Source: Marinilabiliaceae bacterium JC017 (GTDB lineage: Bacteria > Bacteroidota > Bacteroidia > Bacteroidales > Marinilabiliaceae). Taken from it: 64,000 bases of DNA. Below the pieces are notes generated by a model. The model searched no databases and had not been told where the DNA came from. It saw only the letters and a program-made list of their open reading frames with translations. Made by a program: the position numbers and the translations under genes. This document shows positions 8,633-17,660 of the stretch, piece by piece; position 1 is the first letter of the stretch; the number at the start of each line of letters is the position of its first letter. The DNA lies in NCBI GenBank assembly GCA_004296775.1, contig RHGE01000002.1, positions 62,001 through 126,000 on the forward strand, given 5' to 3'.

Positions 8633-9199
8633 TCAATTCATTTTAAATCCAAAACTGGTAACAATATTACTTGCTGTAAGGATCTCAATAGTGGTATTCT
8701 TGATTTTGTTATCCAATGGGTTTATGAATAAACTAAGGGCGCCCGAAAAATCGGCGTTGCGCAAATCGCATTGATGAAAGATGGCTTCTTTAAAACCCGA
8801 ATTAGTGAATTTCACATGGCGTAAATTGCAATCGACAAAACGGGCCCCGTCACAATTGCAGTGGTAAAATGTCTTTTTATTCAAATTGAGTTTGAAGAAT
8901 TCAGCATATCGCAAGTCGCAATCGATAAAGTCGGCTGAAAAGGCAAAATTGCTATTACTGATTCCGATGCCCATTAATTTACAGTTTTGGAACGTGGAAT
9001 CCCGAAACTGTGTGACGGAAAAGATGGCATTGGCAAAATTGCAATTTTTAAAAGTCACATTAAAAAATTTGGCATCGGCCAAATCTAAAGCAGAGAAGTT
9101 ACAATTGGAAAACAAACAATTATAAAATTCTCGATTCTGAAAATCATTGGATGAAAAAACAACCGCATCAAATTGCTGGTCCTCGTAGTCAATATTCAT
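8633..9199 (-). CDS. Pentapeptide-repeat protein
   Basis: The 188-residue protein consists almost entirely of pentapeptide repeats of the A(D/N)LxX type, for example NREFYNCLFSNCNFSALDL and CDLRYAEFFKLNLN. It should fold as a right-handed quadrilateral beta-helix. The C-terminal NPLDNKIKNTTI / VTSFGF segment resembles the C-terminal capping region of Qnr-type topoisomerase-protecting proteins. It is somewhat shorter than Qnr (about 218 residues), and a role in gyrase protection is not shown by sequence. It has no signal peptide. It lies alone between the repeat island and the DEAD-helicase terminator. Confidence 0.85.
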   Translation of the reverse strand: MNIDYEDQQFDAVVFSSNDFQNREFYNCLFSNCNFSALDLADAKFFNVTFKNCNFANAIFSVTQFRDSTFQNCKLMGIGISNSNFAFSADFIDCDLRYAEFFKLNLNKKTFYHCNCDGARFVDCNLRHVKFTNSGFKEAIFHQCDLRNADFSGALSLFINPLDNKIKNTTIEILTASNIVTSFGFKMN

Positions 9200-9310
9200 T
9201 TACGTTTCTTTTGCCCCGAAAATAATACAATTAATGACAATGGCATTTGTCTGCGAGCAATAAAACAGGAACAAACTCCTGATTTAGAAAAGAGCCCAAT
9301 GGTATTAAAA

Positions 9311-9343
9311 AAAAAAGCCTTCTGAAAAACAGAAGGCCTTTTG
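9311..9343 (-). terminator. Intrinsic terminator of the DEAD-box helicase gene
   Basis: On the minus strand a stem AAAAGGCCTTCTG / CAGAAGGCTTTT is followed by a run of T. It starts 11 bases after the helicase stop. Confidence 0.85.
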
Positions 9344-9353
9344 TAGATATGTA

Positions 9354-11024
9354 TTAATTAAATCTTCTTCGCTTTTGACGACCACCGCTTCCTCGACGAC
9401 CACCACCCGTTTTAGGACTGGCTGGTTCAACCACTAACCGGCGTCCGCTAAAGGACATTTTATTCAATGCTTTCACCACATCGGTTTCATACTCTTTGTC
9501 CACTTCGAAGAATGAAAAGTTACCTAAGATCTCAATCTTTCCAACTTTCACTTCGACGCCGCGTAACTTTTTATTGATCATTCCAATGATGTCACCGGTA
9601 TTAATCTTGTCGGTTTTACCGGCATTGATGAACAAGCGGGCATAATCTCCCCGGCTATGACCTCCTCTTGACGAGGACCGCTCACGGGAATTGCTTTTTG
9701 TGACATTAATATCAGGTGCGTCTTTGTAATACTCTACAAACCTACTGAAGGCCATAGCTACAAAACGCTTGATAAGTTCGTCGCGGTCCATGGCAGCAAA
9801 TTTCTCAGAAATAGCTGGCATGTATTTATTAATCGTCTCTTCATCGTATTCAATATTTTCTACTTTTTCGACAAAGTGCAAGAGTTGTCTTTCGGTAATC
9901 TCATCACCGGTAGGAACCATCTTCCTGATGAAGGTTTTTTTGGCCACTCTTTCGAGTTCGGCAATTCTACGCGTCTCTCGGGTGTGAATAATGGAGATAC
10001 ATATTCCGCTTTTACCAGCTCTTCCTGTACGTCCGCTTCGGTGAATGTACACCTCGAAATCATCTGGCAAGTTGTAGTTAATCACATGCGTTAGATTGTT
10101 CACATCAATTCCTCGGGCAGCGACATCTGTAGCTACTAAAAGCTGTAAGTGTCCGCCACGGAAGCGATGCATCACTAAATCACGCTGCGCCTGTGACAAA
10201 TCCCCATGCAATGAGTCAGCATTGTATCCATCGGCAAGTAATTTATCTGCCACATCTTTAGTTTCCTGACGCGTACGACAGAATACGATACCATACACTA
10301 ATGGATTCATATCTACGATTCGCTTCAATGCATTGTAACGATCGCTGGCATGAACCATATAATAGTGGTGTTCCACATTATCGGCACCGGCATTTTTAGT
10401 TCCCACTTTAATCTCAATGGGATTGTTCATGTATCTTTTAGAGATACTGGCAATAGTTTTGGGCATGGTAGCAGAAAACAATAGCATTTGTCTTCCTTCC
10501 GGTGTTTGAGAGATTATTTTCTCCAAATCATCCTTAAATCCCATGTTCAACATCTCATCGGCTTCATCAAGTATTAACCTGCGAAGATTATTGAGTTTTA
10601 ATACGCCACGATCAATCAAGTCAATTAATCGTCCGGGTGTTCCAATTACAATTTGAGGGCCTCGTCTTAAGGCTCTGATTTGGGTTTTAATATCACTTCC
10701 TCCGTATACTGGAACAATATTGATTTGCTCTATGTACTTGGCAAAAGCATTTAAATCTTTCGCGATTTGTAAACACAACTCACGTGTTGGGCACATCACC
10801 AAAACCTGTACGTCACGATTATCCGCTTCAATCATTTGGATTACAGGCAATCCAAATGCACCAGTCTTACCAGTTCCTGTTTGGGCCAAAGCCACCAGGT
10901 CGTTTTCATTGTTTAAGATTTCGGGAATGATTTTACCCTGAATAGGTGTCGGTTCAACGAATCCCATTTCACCAATCGCCTTAAGGATATCTTCTGACAA
11001 TCCCGCTTCTTGAAATAATTGCAT
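9354..11024 (-). CDS. DEAD-box RNA helicase with DbpA-like RNA-binding domain
   Basis: I start this at the methionine of MQLFQEAGLSE (11024). An upstream ATG at 11078 would add 18 residues (MGSEREKRTCC...) unlike the family N-terminus. From the chosen start, the Q motif EPTPIQ, Walker A AQTGTGKT (47-54), DEAD (153-156), SAT (184-186) and HRSGRTGRAGK mark a complete two-domain helicase core. A DbpA-type RNA-binding domain follows (YARLFINAGKTDKI...), then a basic Gly/Arg tail (GGRRGSGGRQKRRR). It should remodel RNA in ribosome assembly or cold adaptation, like DeaD/CsdA. A minus-strand TATCTTTG at 11141-11148 suggests a leader of about 110 nt. Confidence 0.93.
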   Translation of the reverse strand: MQLFQEAGLSEDILKAIGEMGFVEPTPIQGKIIPEILNNENDLVALAQTGTGKTGAFGLPVIQMIEADNRDVQVLVMCPTRELCLQIAKDLNAFAKYIEQINIVPVYGGSDIKTQIRALRRGPQIVIGTPGRLIDLIDRGVLKLNNLRRLILDEADEMLNMGFKDDLEKIISQTPEGRQMLLFSATMPKTIASISKRYMNNPIEIKVGTKNAGADNVEHHYYMVHASDRYNALKRIVDMNPLVYGIVFCRTRQETKDVADKLLADGYNADSLHGDLSQAQRDLVMHRFRGGHLQLLVATDVAARGIDVNNLTHVINYNLPDDFEVYIHRSGRTGRAGKSGICISIIHTRETRRIAELERVAKKTFIRKMVPTGDEITERQLLHFVEKVENIEYDEETINKYMPAISEKFAAMDRDELIKRFVAMAFSRFVEYYKDAPDINVTKSNSRERSSSRGGHSRGDYARLFINAGKTDKINTGDIIGMINKKLRGVEVKVGKIEILGNFSFFEVDKEYETDVVKALNKMSFSGRRLVVEPASPKTGGGRRGSGGRQKRRRFN

Positions 11025-11140
11025 AAATTTTGTTTTTCCCCACCCGCAGCACGTTCTTTTTTCTCGTTCTGAACCCATTAAAAAAAACAGCTACAAGAAA
11101 GGGAAAGTGGAAGAGTGGTACCAGATTATAATTTGATGTG

Positions 11141-11148
11141 CAAAGATA
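11141..11148 (-). promoter_or_regulatory. Possible -7 element for the DEAD-box helicase
   Basis: The minus strand reads TATCTTTG, matching TAnnTTTG, but no TTTG box lies at the expected distance. Transcription from here would give a leader of about 110 nt. Confidence 0.4.
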
Positions 11149-11261
11149 GAGCGATTTTTGGATAATTAACTCTTCTAAAAGAGTTTTGTCTTTTTTTTAA
11201 GTTTATTTAAGTAATTCAGGCAAAAAAGACGGCCTCGCCTCAAATATTACTAATGCGCGCA

Positions 11262-11987
11262 TTATATGGCAGATAGATCGATCAACCAAACCGGCCGATC
11301 TATTCTTTCCAGATGATAATTTAACAGATTAAACCAATGCGCACAGCGTTTCAGTATGTAGGAATCGGTAGATACAATAACCCCATCATACTCTGAAAGT
11401 TTCTGATCTACCTTATTCACCACTTCCACCTCCCACGGCAAGCCTCTTTCCTTCCCTATGGCCCGGATGAGGGCAGCCAGCCGCCCGGAATTGGAGATCG
11501 GTTTATCCAATAACCAGGTGATCGTTGCCGGCGCCAATAGCCGCAACGATTCGGCAATGTCATGTATACACAAGGGTGTCTCCACCACTTTTCGATATGA
11601 GCCGTGTATCCCCGATAGGTCACGAATGGTTTGGTCCCGATTTTTAAAAAGCGGCGCGTTACTGTAAAGTGCCTCCAGAGTAATGATGGTATTGAAACCG
11701 TCAATGAGTATCGCTTGTTGGCTCATCGCTTCGGGTGCCACTTCACGCTGTTGGAGGGAAAATTTATAGGCATCTGTACATACAGATCGACAAATGGCTT
11801 GCCGTTGCCGTTCCTGAAGCCGAAAATGATCACCCACCAGTTTTATGGAAGCTTTAGAGGTATAACCTTTATTGATTAACTCGTAATAATCCGCAGCTGC
11901 CTGTAGTAGTATTTTTTCACCCTCTTTTCTAAAAAGTATCGAATCTTTTTGATGAGGGCCCCGGTGTTGTCGTCGATCAGGAGCCAT
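11262..11987 (-). CDS. DUF434-family protein, possible PIN-like fold
   Basis: The start is set at MAPDRRQHRGP (11987) because DUF434 proteins begin with this PDRR.HRGP block. The longer frame from 12071 would overlap the upstream gene. The protein is about 241 residues. The second half has spaced acidic motifs LIDGFN, LLDKPISNSG and STDSYILKR, an order that resembles NYN/PIN-type nucleases (inference). Function is unknown; DUF434 proteins occur in both archaea and bacteria. It lies 37 bases downstream of the metallophosphoesterase stop on the same strand and may be co-transcribed with it. Confidence 0.75.
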   Translation of the reverse strand: MAPDRRQHRGPHQKDSILFRKEGEKILLQAAADYYELINKGYTSKASIKLVGDHFRLQERQRQAICRSVCTDAYKFSLQQREVAPEAMSQQAILIDGFNTIITLEALYSNAPLFKNRDQTIRDLSGIHGSYRKVVETPLCIHDIAESLRLLAPATITWLLDKPISNSGRLAALIRAIGKERGLPWEVEVVNKVDQKLSEYDGVIVSTDSYILKRCAHWFNLLNYHLERIDRPVWLIDLSAI

Positions 11988-12024
11988 TTTTATGCTTTTA
12001 TCTTTTTTAAACCTGTAACATCGC

Positions 12025-13203
12025 TCACCGTTTAGCCTTATGATTTCCTTTAAATCGCAAGGTGATATCAAGAATCTCCGGCCGGTTGCCTGTTCTTACC
12101 GGCGGCCCCCAGGTCCCAAAACCGGTACTCACAATAATATGGGTATCGCCTTTTTTCTTATAACCACGGCTCACTTCATATAGTTTGTTTGTTATATAAC
12201 CCAAAGGCCACAATTGACCATGATGCGTGTGTCCGGAAATTTGGAGATCTACATTCGCCATTTCGGGCTTATCCAAATCGAAAGGTTGGTGATCAAGCAC
12301 AATTATTGGCCGGCCGTTATCCAGGTTATTGACTAAACCAGCCACCTCTTTCCTAAAAAAACCGGTGAAGCGCAACTTGTCTTTATCCTCTCTCCCGACC
12401 AAATAAAAACTACTATCGACCAGTACCACCGTATCCCGCAACATGGTAATACCATGCTCCTCCAGGTAAGCTGTTGCCCGATCAACGCCACCAATGTATT
12501 CATGATTTCCGGTGATGCCGTATACCCCGAGCGGAGCATCCAGGCGGCTCAAGCTGTCTCCTAAGTTTTGACGAATGACAGGTCCCACATCTTCATCTAC
12601 CACATCGCCCGACAATAAAATAATATCGGGATTGAGGCGGTTTATCTCATTGACTAGCTTTGCGGTCTTACGTGGCCCAATAATCGATCCCAGGTGAATA
12701 TCCGAAGCGGCCACAATTTTCAGTTCTTTCCGTCCGGACACATTTTTATCCAGGTCAATCTGGTAACGACTAATGCGCGGATGCCAGGCATTTATGTGAC
12801 CGCCAATGACTACCAGGACAACAATTCCAACCGTTATTGCCATGGTATACAATTTCAAGGTAAGGTATTTCGACGAACCCGGAGCAGGTAAAAAATGAAA
12901 GATGACATTGAAAAGGCGCACCAGGTCGAGAAGGAATAAAGACATTACAAAATAGAGCATCCCGGCAAACCAGAAAGCCCCAATCCAATGTATTGTCACT
13001 GATATGGGCGAATACCAAAGGCGCTCAAAGAGCCGTCCCAGCGGATAAGCTAATAACAATACCAGCATACTCCACTTAAATCCTGTCTTTAACCACTGAG
13101 CCCCTTCCAAAGCCTGCAATCCACGCTGATAGATATAATAATTCACGGTAAAATGAATGGCTAATACAATCCCCAGAAATACAAGAAAGCTAATCGTTTT
13201 CAT
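12025..13203 (-). CDS. Membrane-anchored metallophosphoesterase
   Basis: The start is placed at MKTISFLVFL (13203), directly at a hydrophobic segment; the longer frame adds 24 unlikely residues. About four transmembrane segments (roughly 1-20, 42-56, 72-96 and 117-135) precede a calcineurin-like phosphoesterase domain. All metal-binding blocks are present: SDIHLG (Asp168, His170), LLSGDVVDED, TGNHE (Asn233, His234), LDHQPF and SGHTHHGQ. The layout matches the YaeI/YkuE-type membrane phosphoesterases. Known relatives act on phospholipid headgroups or nucleotide-like substrates; the substrate here is not evident. A DUF434 gene follows closely. Confidence 0.88.
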   Translation of the reverse strand: MKTISFLVFLGIVLAIHFTVNYYIYQRGLQALEGAQWLKTGFKWSMLVLLLAYPLGRLFERLWYSPISVTIHWIGAFWFAGMLYFVMSLFLLDLVRLFNVIFHFLPAPGSSKYLTLKLYTMAITVGIVVLVVIGGHINAWHPRISRYQIDLDKNVSGRKELKIVAASDIHLGSIIGPRKTAKLVNEINRLNPDIILLSGDVVDEDVGPVIRQNLGDSLSRLDAPLGVYGITGNHEYIGGVDRATAYLEEHGITMLRDTVVLVDSSFYLVGREDKDKLRFTGFFRKEVAGLVNNLDNGRPIIVLDHQPFDLDKPEMANVDLQISGHTHHGQLWPLGYITNKLYEVSRGYKKKGDTHIIVSTGFGTWGPPVRTGNRPEILDITLRFKGNHKAKR

Positions 13204-13395
13204 CTGCTTAAAATTAGACAAGAAACTGACAGATATGAGATAATAGATTGCGAACACAGAAACACTGAGACGCAAAGTTTTCCTTTATTAATCATCCTCC
13301 TGTGTGTAAATTGAATTGGCATGATCGTTTCATAGCAATAATAATCTTGAGATTAGAATAATCACATAAACAATTCCCTCGTGCAAGCAATAAAA

Positions 13396-14214
13396 CTAAA
13401 TCCGCATTAAAGAACGGGTTACTGTCCGAAACAAGACAGCGGGCATAATCCGCTTCATAAACAATAACGTTTGAGCTGGAAAACCGGCAGCAAACCTTAA
13501 TTTACGAGGCTGACTGCAGGCCGCCCGATAAATGGTTTTAGCCACCTGATGAGCAGAGATGCCATAATCAAAATTCTTATCGTAGAAACGATATACCTTA
13601 TGGGCAAAATCATCATAACCTCCCACCCCGCCATTAGCTAAGGTATCTTTTGAACGCCCGTTAAAATCCGTTTTCACCGGGCCTGGTTCCACCAACTTAA
13701 CCTGAATGCCCCATTGCCGGAGTTCATAATAAAGTGATTCGGTGATGCCCTCCACTGCATATTTGGTTCCGTGATACAATGAATAAAGCGGCAATGCCAT
13801 CCGACCGGCGATGGATGAAAGATTTATGATCATGCCCGTTCCCTGCTTCCGGAACAAGGGCAAGAAGGCACGCGTTACCTGCAGTAATCCTATCACATTA
13901 ACGTCAAATTGTCGCCTGACCTGTTCATTCGAAGCATATTCCAAAGGACCAATGGCTCCATAACCGGCATTATTAACCAAAAGATCAACGGGGCCCATCT
14001 CCTGCCATACCTGGGCCACCACGCTTTTCACCTCATCCGGTTTAGTCACATCCATCCGATACAACCTCACACCATTCAAGGAACGTAACTCATCGCATTG
14101 CTCAGGTACACGCATGGATGCTGCCACCCGCCAACCTTTTTTATGAAAATATTTGACTGTTTCTTTTCCAATACCAGAAGAAGCTCCGGTAATAAAAATG
14201 ATCTTTTGCTCCAT
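13396..14214 (-). CDS. Short-chain dehydrogenase/reductase (classical SDR)
   Basis: The 272-residue protein has the NAD(P)-binding TGASSGIG motif at residues 9-16, NNAG at 81-84, the catalytic serine in NLSSIAG (133-134) and the YxxxK pair Tyr147/Lys151 (YHGTK). Arg30 followed by a Ser/Met-rich stretch after the second strand hints at NADP rather than NAD preference (inference). Substrate is unknown. The gene stands alone, 78 bases from rtcB and about 190 bases from the metallophosphoesterase, all on the minus strand. Confidence 0.88.
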   Translation of the reverse strand: MEQKIIFITGASSGIGKETVKYFHKKGWRVAASMRVPEQCDELRSLNGVRLYRMDVTKPDEVKSVVAQVWQEMGPVDLLVNNAGYGAIGPLEYASNEQVRRQFDVNVIGLLQVTRAFLPLFRKQGTGMIINLSSIAGRMALPLYSLYHGTKYAVEGITESLYYELRQWGIQVKLVEPGPVKTDFNGRSKDTLANGGVGGYDDFAHKVYRFYDKNFDYGISAHQVAKTIYRAACSQPRKLRFAAGFPAQTLLFMKRIMPAVLFRTVTRSLMRI

Positions 14215-14292
14215 ACAACTGTTTTGAAAGGAACAAAATAGACAAAAAGAATGTTTGTTTGATGATTAAACAGGAAATAATACCGTTTTAAA

Positions 14293-15408
14293 TTAAGCCT
14301 TAAAGTTGTATAACGGTTTGATTACATCCACTATCTCCACCGTACTTTCCACTTGCCGGATAATTTCATCAGCCGGTTTATAAGCCTGCGGGGCCTCATC
14401 CAGGGTATGTCGGGATATACTGGTAGTCCATACCCCTTGCATAACATCTCTGAATTCATCCAGTGAAATAATCTTTTTGGCTTTATGCCTGCTATATTTC
14501 CTACCGGCTCCGTGGGGAGCTGAGCTATTCCAGTCACCGTTTCCTTTGCCAACCGCAATTATACTTCCATCGCGCATGTTCAACGGAATCAACAATTGCT
14601 CCCCCTTATGAGCCGAAATCGCTCCTTTTCGTATAACCTTATCATTAAAATTGATGTAGTTATGAACGGTTTCAAATTGAACAAATGGATTCTGTCCTTC
14701 CAGGAAATGCAAAATCTTTTCTGTCATATATCGCCGATTAAGCACAGCATACTCCTGTGCCACACGCATGTGATCAAAATAGATCTCCTTTGATATCCCT
14801 TCAAGAAATGACAAGTCAGCGGGTACATCAACGCCAGTCTGCCGGCATCGTTTAGTAGCTTCCTGTTGATGCAAAGTGGCAACCTCCAGGCCAAAGTGCC
14901 GGCTACCACTATGAATCACCAACCACTTATAGCCCTGACTATCTTCATTTACTTCAATAAAATGATTCCCGCCCCCTAAAGTTCCAATGGATAAAAGTTG
15001 TTCGTGATACTCCAGCCCCAACTGTTTGCAGGTAGCACCTAATTGCTTCACAAAAGATTTAGGCAGATTTTTCGCCTGCGCAGATTTATACTTCCTAAAT
15101 CCATGAGGAATGTTGTGTCTAATAAAATCATCAAGTTTTTCAAAGTCAATATGCCCTTTCCCCAGATTGGTGGTAAGCATACCACAACCAATGTCCACAC
15201 CAATCAGATTTGGAATAACCCGCTCACCCAATTCGGCAGTAAAACCGATTACACACCCTTTGCCGGCATGTACATCAGGCATGATGCGCACCTTCTTCCC
15301 TTTAAAAGCCTCCTGATTGCAGAGTTTGATAATCTGACTTATGGCCTCCTCTTCTACGTTATCGGAAAACACCCGGGCGGTATTGTATTGTCCTCTCAAA
15401 TCGATCAT
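14293..15408 (-). CDS. rtcB: RtcB-type RNA ligase (3'-phosphate / 5'-OH)
   Basis: The 371-residue protein carries the RtcB signature throughout: PDVHAGKG (Asp45, His47), GVDIGCGM (Cys75), GGGNHFIE (Asn148, His149), HSGSR (166-170) and APHGAGR with His299, the residue that takes the GMP in known enzymes. It is one of the shorter bacterial forms. RtcB joins RNA 3'-phosphate or cyclic phosphate ends to 5'-OH ends using GTP and Mn2+ for RNA repair. No RtcA or archease gene is adjacent. A TAACTTTG box ends only 4 bases before the ATG on the minus strand, which could mean a leaderless transcript. Confidence 0.93.
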   Translation of the reverse strand: MIDLRGQYNTARVFSDNVEEEAISQIIKLCNQEAFKGKKVRIMPDVHAGKGCVIGFTAELGERVIPNLIGVDIGCGMLTTNLGKGHIDFEKLDDFIRHNIPHGFRKYKSAQAKNLPKSFVKQLGATCKQLGLEYHEQLLSIGTLGGGNHFIEVNEDSQGYKWLVIHSGSRHFGLEVATLHQQEATKRCRQTGVDVPADLSFLEGISKEIYFDHMRVAQEYAVLNRRYMTEKILHFLEGQNPFVQFETVHNYINFNDKVIRKGAISAHKGEQLLIPLNMRDGSIIAVGKGNGDWNSSAPHGAGRKYSRHKAKKIISLDEFRDVMQGVWTTSISRHTLDEAPQAYKPADEIIRQVESTVEIVDVIKPLYNFKA

Positions 15409-15533
15409 TACACAAAGTTAATCAATTTTAGAGCCTGCAATGCGAATTAATGGCTGGATATAAACAGATTGGTTTTAAGATTTTAACCTATTTTTATACC
15501 CCAGGATAGTGCTAAAAACTTTAGAGCTTTTCA

Positions 15534-15893
15534 ATGGACAAACGTTTAAAACTATTTTTATATACTGGAATTCTATTCCTTACGGCTGGTATCATCTCTC
15601 GTACTTCAGGGATAACCGGCCTGTTACCCATTTTATTCTTCTCCTTTGGTGGTTCACTGAAAGCCATCTACCTTTTCCTGGGCGTCAAAACCGGACATTA
15701 TAAAACAGGATCTGAACTCATTTTATTACCGATTGGTATTCTTCTTGTGGTCACAAGTATTTTCTTCAAAAGAAACGATTATTTCACACATATTTCCGGA
15801 TGGATGCTAAGCATTGGTATTGCCTTCAAATTACTGTTTCTCTATTTGTTCTTTCGGCGCAACATAAGAAAAAAAGCTATAGCTAAAGACTAA
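15534..15893 (+). CDS. Small integral membrane protein, unknown
   Basis: The 119-residue protein is almost wholly hydrophobic, with four predicted membrane helices (about 7-25, 28-49, 60-76 and 85-108) and a basic C-terminal tail (RRNIRKKAIAKD). An overlapping frame from 15509 is shorter and less plausible. I do not recognise the family; the fold size recalls small GldL-like or DUF membrane proteins of Bacteroidota. It is a lone plus-strand gene between divergent rtcB and convergent cyclase genes, so context gives no function. Confidence 0.65.
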   Translation: MDKRLKLFLYTGILFLTAGIISRTSGITGLLPILFFSFGGSLKAIYLFLGVKTGHYKTGSELILLPIGILLVVTSIFFKRNDYFTHISGWMLSIGIAFKLLFLYLFFRRNIRKKAIAKD

Positions 15894-15995
15894 CAACTCC
15901 TTATTTACAGCATTCACACTTACGTGATCGATATTACATCTTCTAAAAAACGTTCTAAGGCTATTTTAAATACAACTTAAAATTTCTACGGTGCA

Positions 15996-16030
15996 TAAAA
16001 AGCGAGGTGATTTTTTCCTATCACCTCGCT
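15996..16030 (-). terminator. Intrinsic terminator of the cyclase-HD gene
   Basis: A perfect 10-bp stem AGCGAGGTGA / TCACCTCGCT is followed on the minus strand by TTTTTATG. It lies 30 bases after the cyclase gene stop. Confidence 0.85.
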
Positions 16031-16059
16031 AATCTCAGCTCTTTTCAAGCTTAAAACGA

Positions 16060-17484
16060 TCAATTGGACGACTTAACGTCGTTTGTCTTTTTCGTTTCTT
16101 CCAATATTTTCTTTAGTCGATCAATCTGTGATTGTTTATTTACCTCCCGTAAATTTCGAGCTGTCTCTGTAAAATATTGATGTTTCTCAATGAAATGCAA
16201 TTGTTTCAGATTCCATTCATCAATAGTTCCTATCATCTCTCTTTCTTTTAACTCCTTATATAATGTATTTGAAACAGGAATAAAGTCACTTCGTCCCAAA
16301 TAATCAAGGTCTGAATCACAGATTACTTGTTCCAGCTCATCCTTGGGTTCAGGTGGAAATTGCGTCGACATAATCAATCGACAGATCGTATCAATTTGAT
16401 CCTGGGTATAATTATAATGCATCAATGTTTCCTTAGCAATCTTCGCTCCGTATTCTTCATGTTTTTTGTAATCAATAATATGCCCGCTATCATGAAAAAG
16501 AGCAGCTACCTTAAGCAATAGTATATCCTCCTCACTTAATTTCTCAGCCCACCCTATCAACTCTACTTCCGTTGTCACATCAATAGTATGTTTCACATTG
16601 TGATAGTAAAGATTCTCGGGCAATTTTTGCTCAAGTAAATCAAGCAGTTCCTCCTGTATATCCATAAATTGGATAAGTGCATATTTCGTATTAAAGGACT
16701 TATTTGGCAGGTTTCTATCTTCCTCTTCCGTTAATTCAGTCAATATGCCATCGGCATAGAACATATCAAGCATCCCTTTATATTTTACAGGCATGCATCC
16801 CCAATGACTCATACTGAAGAATTCTTTCACCAATTCATAGGTCATGACGGATAAATTAATCTTCCCTTGTTGACAGGCCATCCCCAGCCTGGACGCAATA
16901 TTTACACTCTCGCCGGTTAACTTAAACGGTGAGCCTTTTTTGCCCGTTGGCTCTCCCAAAACAGGACCGGTATGGATACCAATGCTCAACTTCCAAAAAG
17001 CTTCCTTATCGCCATTAATTGTACACTTGGCAACTGCTTGTTGCATTTCAAGTGCAGCAATAACAACATCTATCGGATTCGTTCTGTTTTCCTCCAGAAT
17101 ACCACCCGCATATAAAAATGTATCTCCAATAATCTTAACTCTTAGGATATTGTATTTCTTAGCAATATCATCCATCAATAGATGCAACTCGTCGAGTGCA
17201 TCAATCAACCCCTGTGGATTATGGTGGGTATGAAGGCGATCAAACCCATGCACGGAAGCAAAAAGGATTGAAGCCATTCTAAACCTTTTCACACGACGCT
17301 TGGGTGGTTTTAATCGTTCTTCTATCTCTTCATATGAATACTTGGATAAAAGATTAAGGTATTTCTCGTTTTGATGTTGAATCAGCTCATATCGTCCTAC
17401 AAGATCCTGCAATTGCTCATTCAACTCCTTATTTCGGTTAGCCAGACGGGTAATTCTTAAAATATAATCTTCGATACTTTCCAT
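16060..17484 (-). CDS. Class III nucleotide cyclase-like domain fused to HD phosphohydrolase domain
   Basis: The 474-residue soluble protein has an N-terminal coiled coil (about 8-60), a class III adenylate/guanylate cyclase domain (about 70-250) and a C-terminal HD domain (about 285-400). In the cyclase, the first metal-binding Asp of the usual FxDI motif is Ser77 (LFASVHGF), while Asp121 (IGDTF), Asn195 and Arg199 (VNIASR) are kept. In the HD part, His299, His331-Asp332 and Asp390 (CDSDLD) match metal ligands. It may therefore bind or degrade rather than make a cyclic nucleotide. The gene is monocistronic with its own terminator. Confidence 0.83.
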   Translation of the reverse strand: MESIEDYILRITRLANRNKELNEQLQDLVGRYELIQHQNEKYLNLLSKYSYEEIEERLKPPKRRVKRFRMASILFASVHGFDRLHTHHNPQGLIDALDELHLLMDDIAKKYNILRVKIIGDTFLYAGGILEENRTNPIDVVIAALEMQQAVAKCTINGDKEAFWKLSIGIHTGPVLGEPTGKKGSPFKLTGESVNIASRLGMACQQGKINLSVMTYELVKEFFSMSHWGCMPVKYKGMLDMFYADGILTELTEEEDRNLPNKSFNTKYALIQFMDIQEELLDLLEQKLPENLYYHNVKHTIDVTTEVELIGWAEKLSEEDILLLKVAALFHDSGHIIDYKKHEEYGAKIAKETLMHYNYTQDQIDTICRLIMSTQFPPEPKDELEQVICDSDLDYLGRSDFIPVSNTLYKELKEREMIGTIDEWNLKQLHFIEKHQYFTETARNLREVNKQSQIDRLKKILEETKKTNDVKSSN

Positions 17485-17660
17485 ATACAGGTCCTGCTTA
17501 AATTTAGAAGTGTTACATCCACCTCAAATTTAACAGAACACTTCAATATTACAAAGAAATTACCTATTGATTGATCTGTTTCTTTGATGAAAAGAAATTC
17601 ATCAATGTCAATAGAAAATCACCCAAAAGGAACAACCACCCAATACCTCAACCAACAATA

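Noticed and set aside
11166-11200. AACTCTT / AAGAGTT hairpin followed by a T-run on the plus strand
   Set aside because: There is no plus-strand gene upstream for it to terminate. It may be chance in an AT-rich leader.
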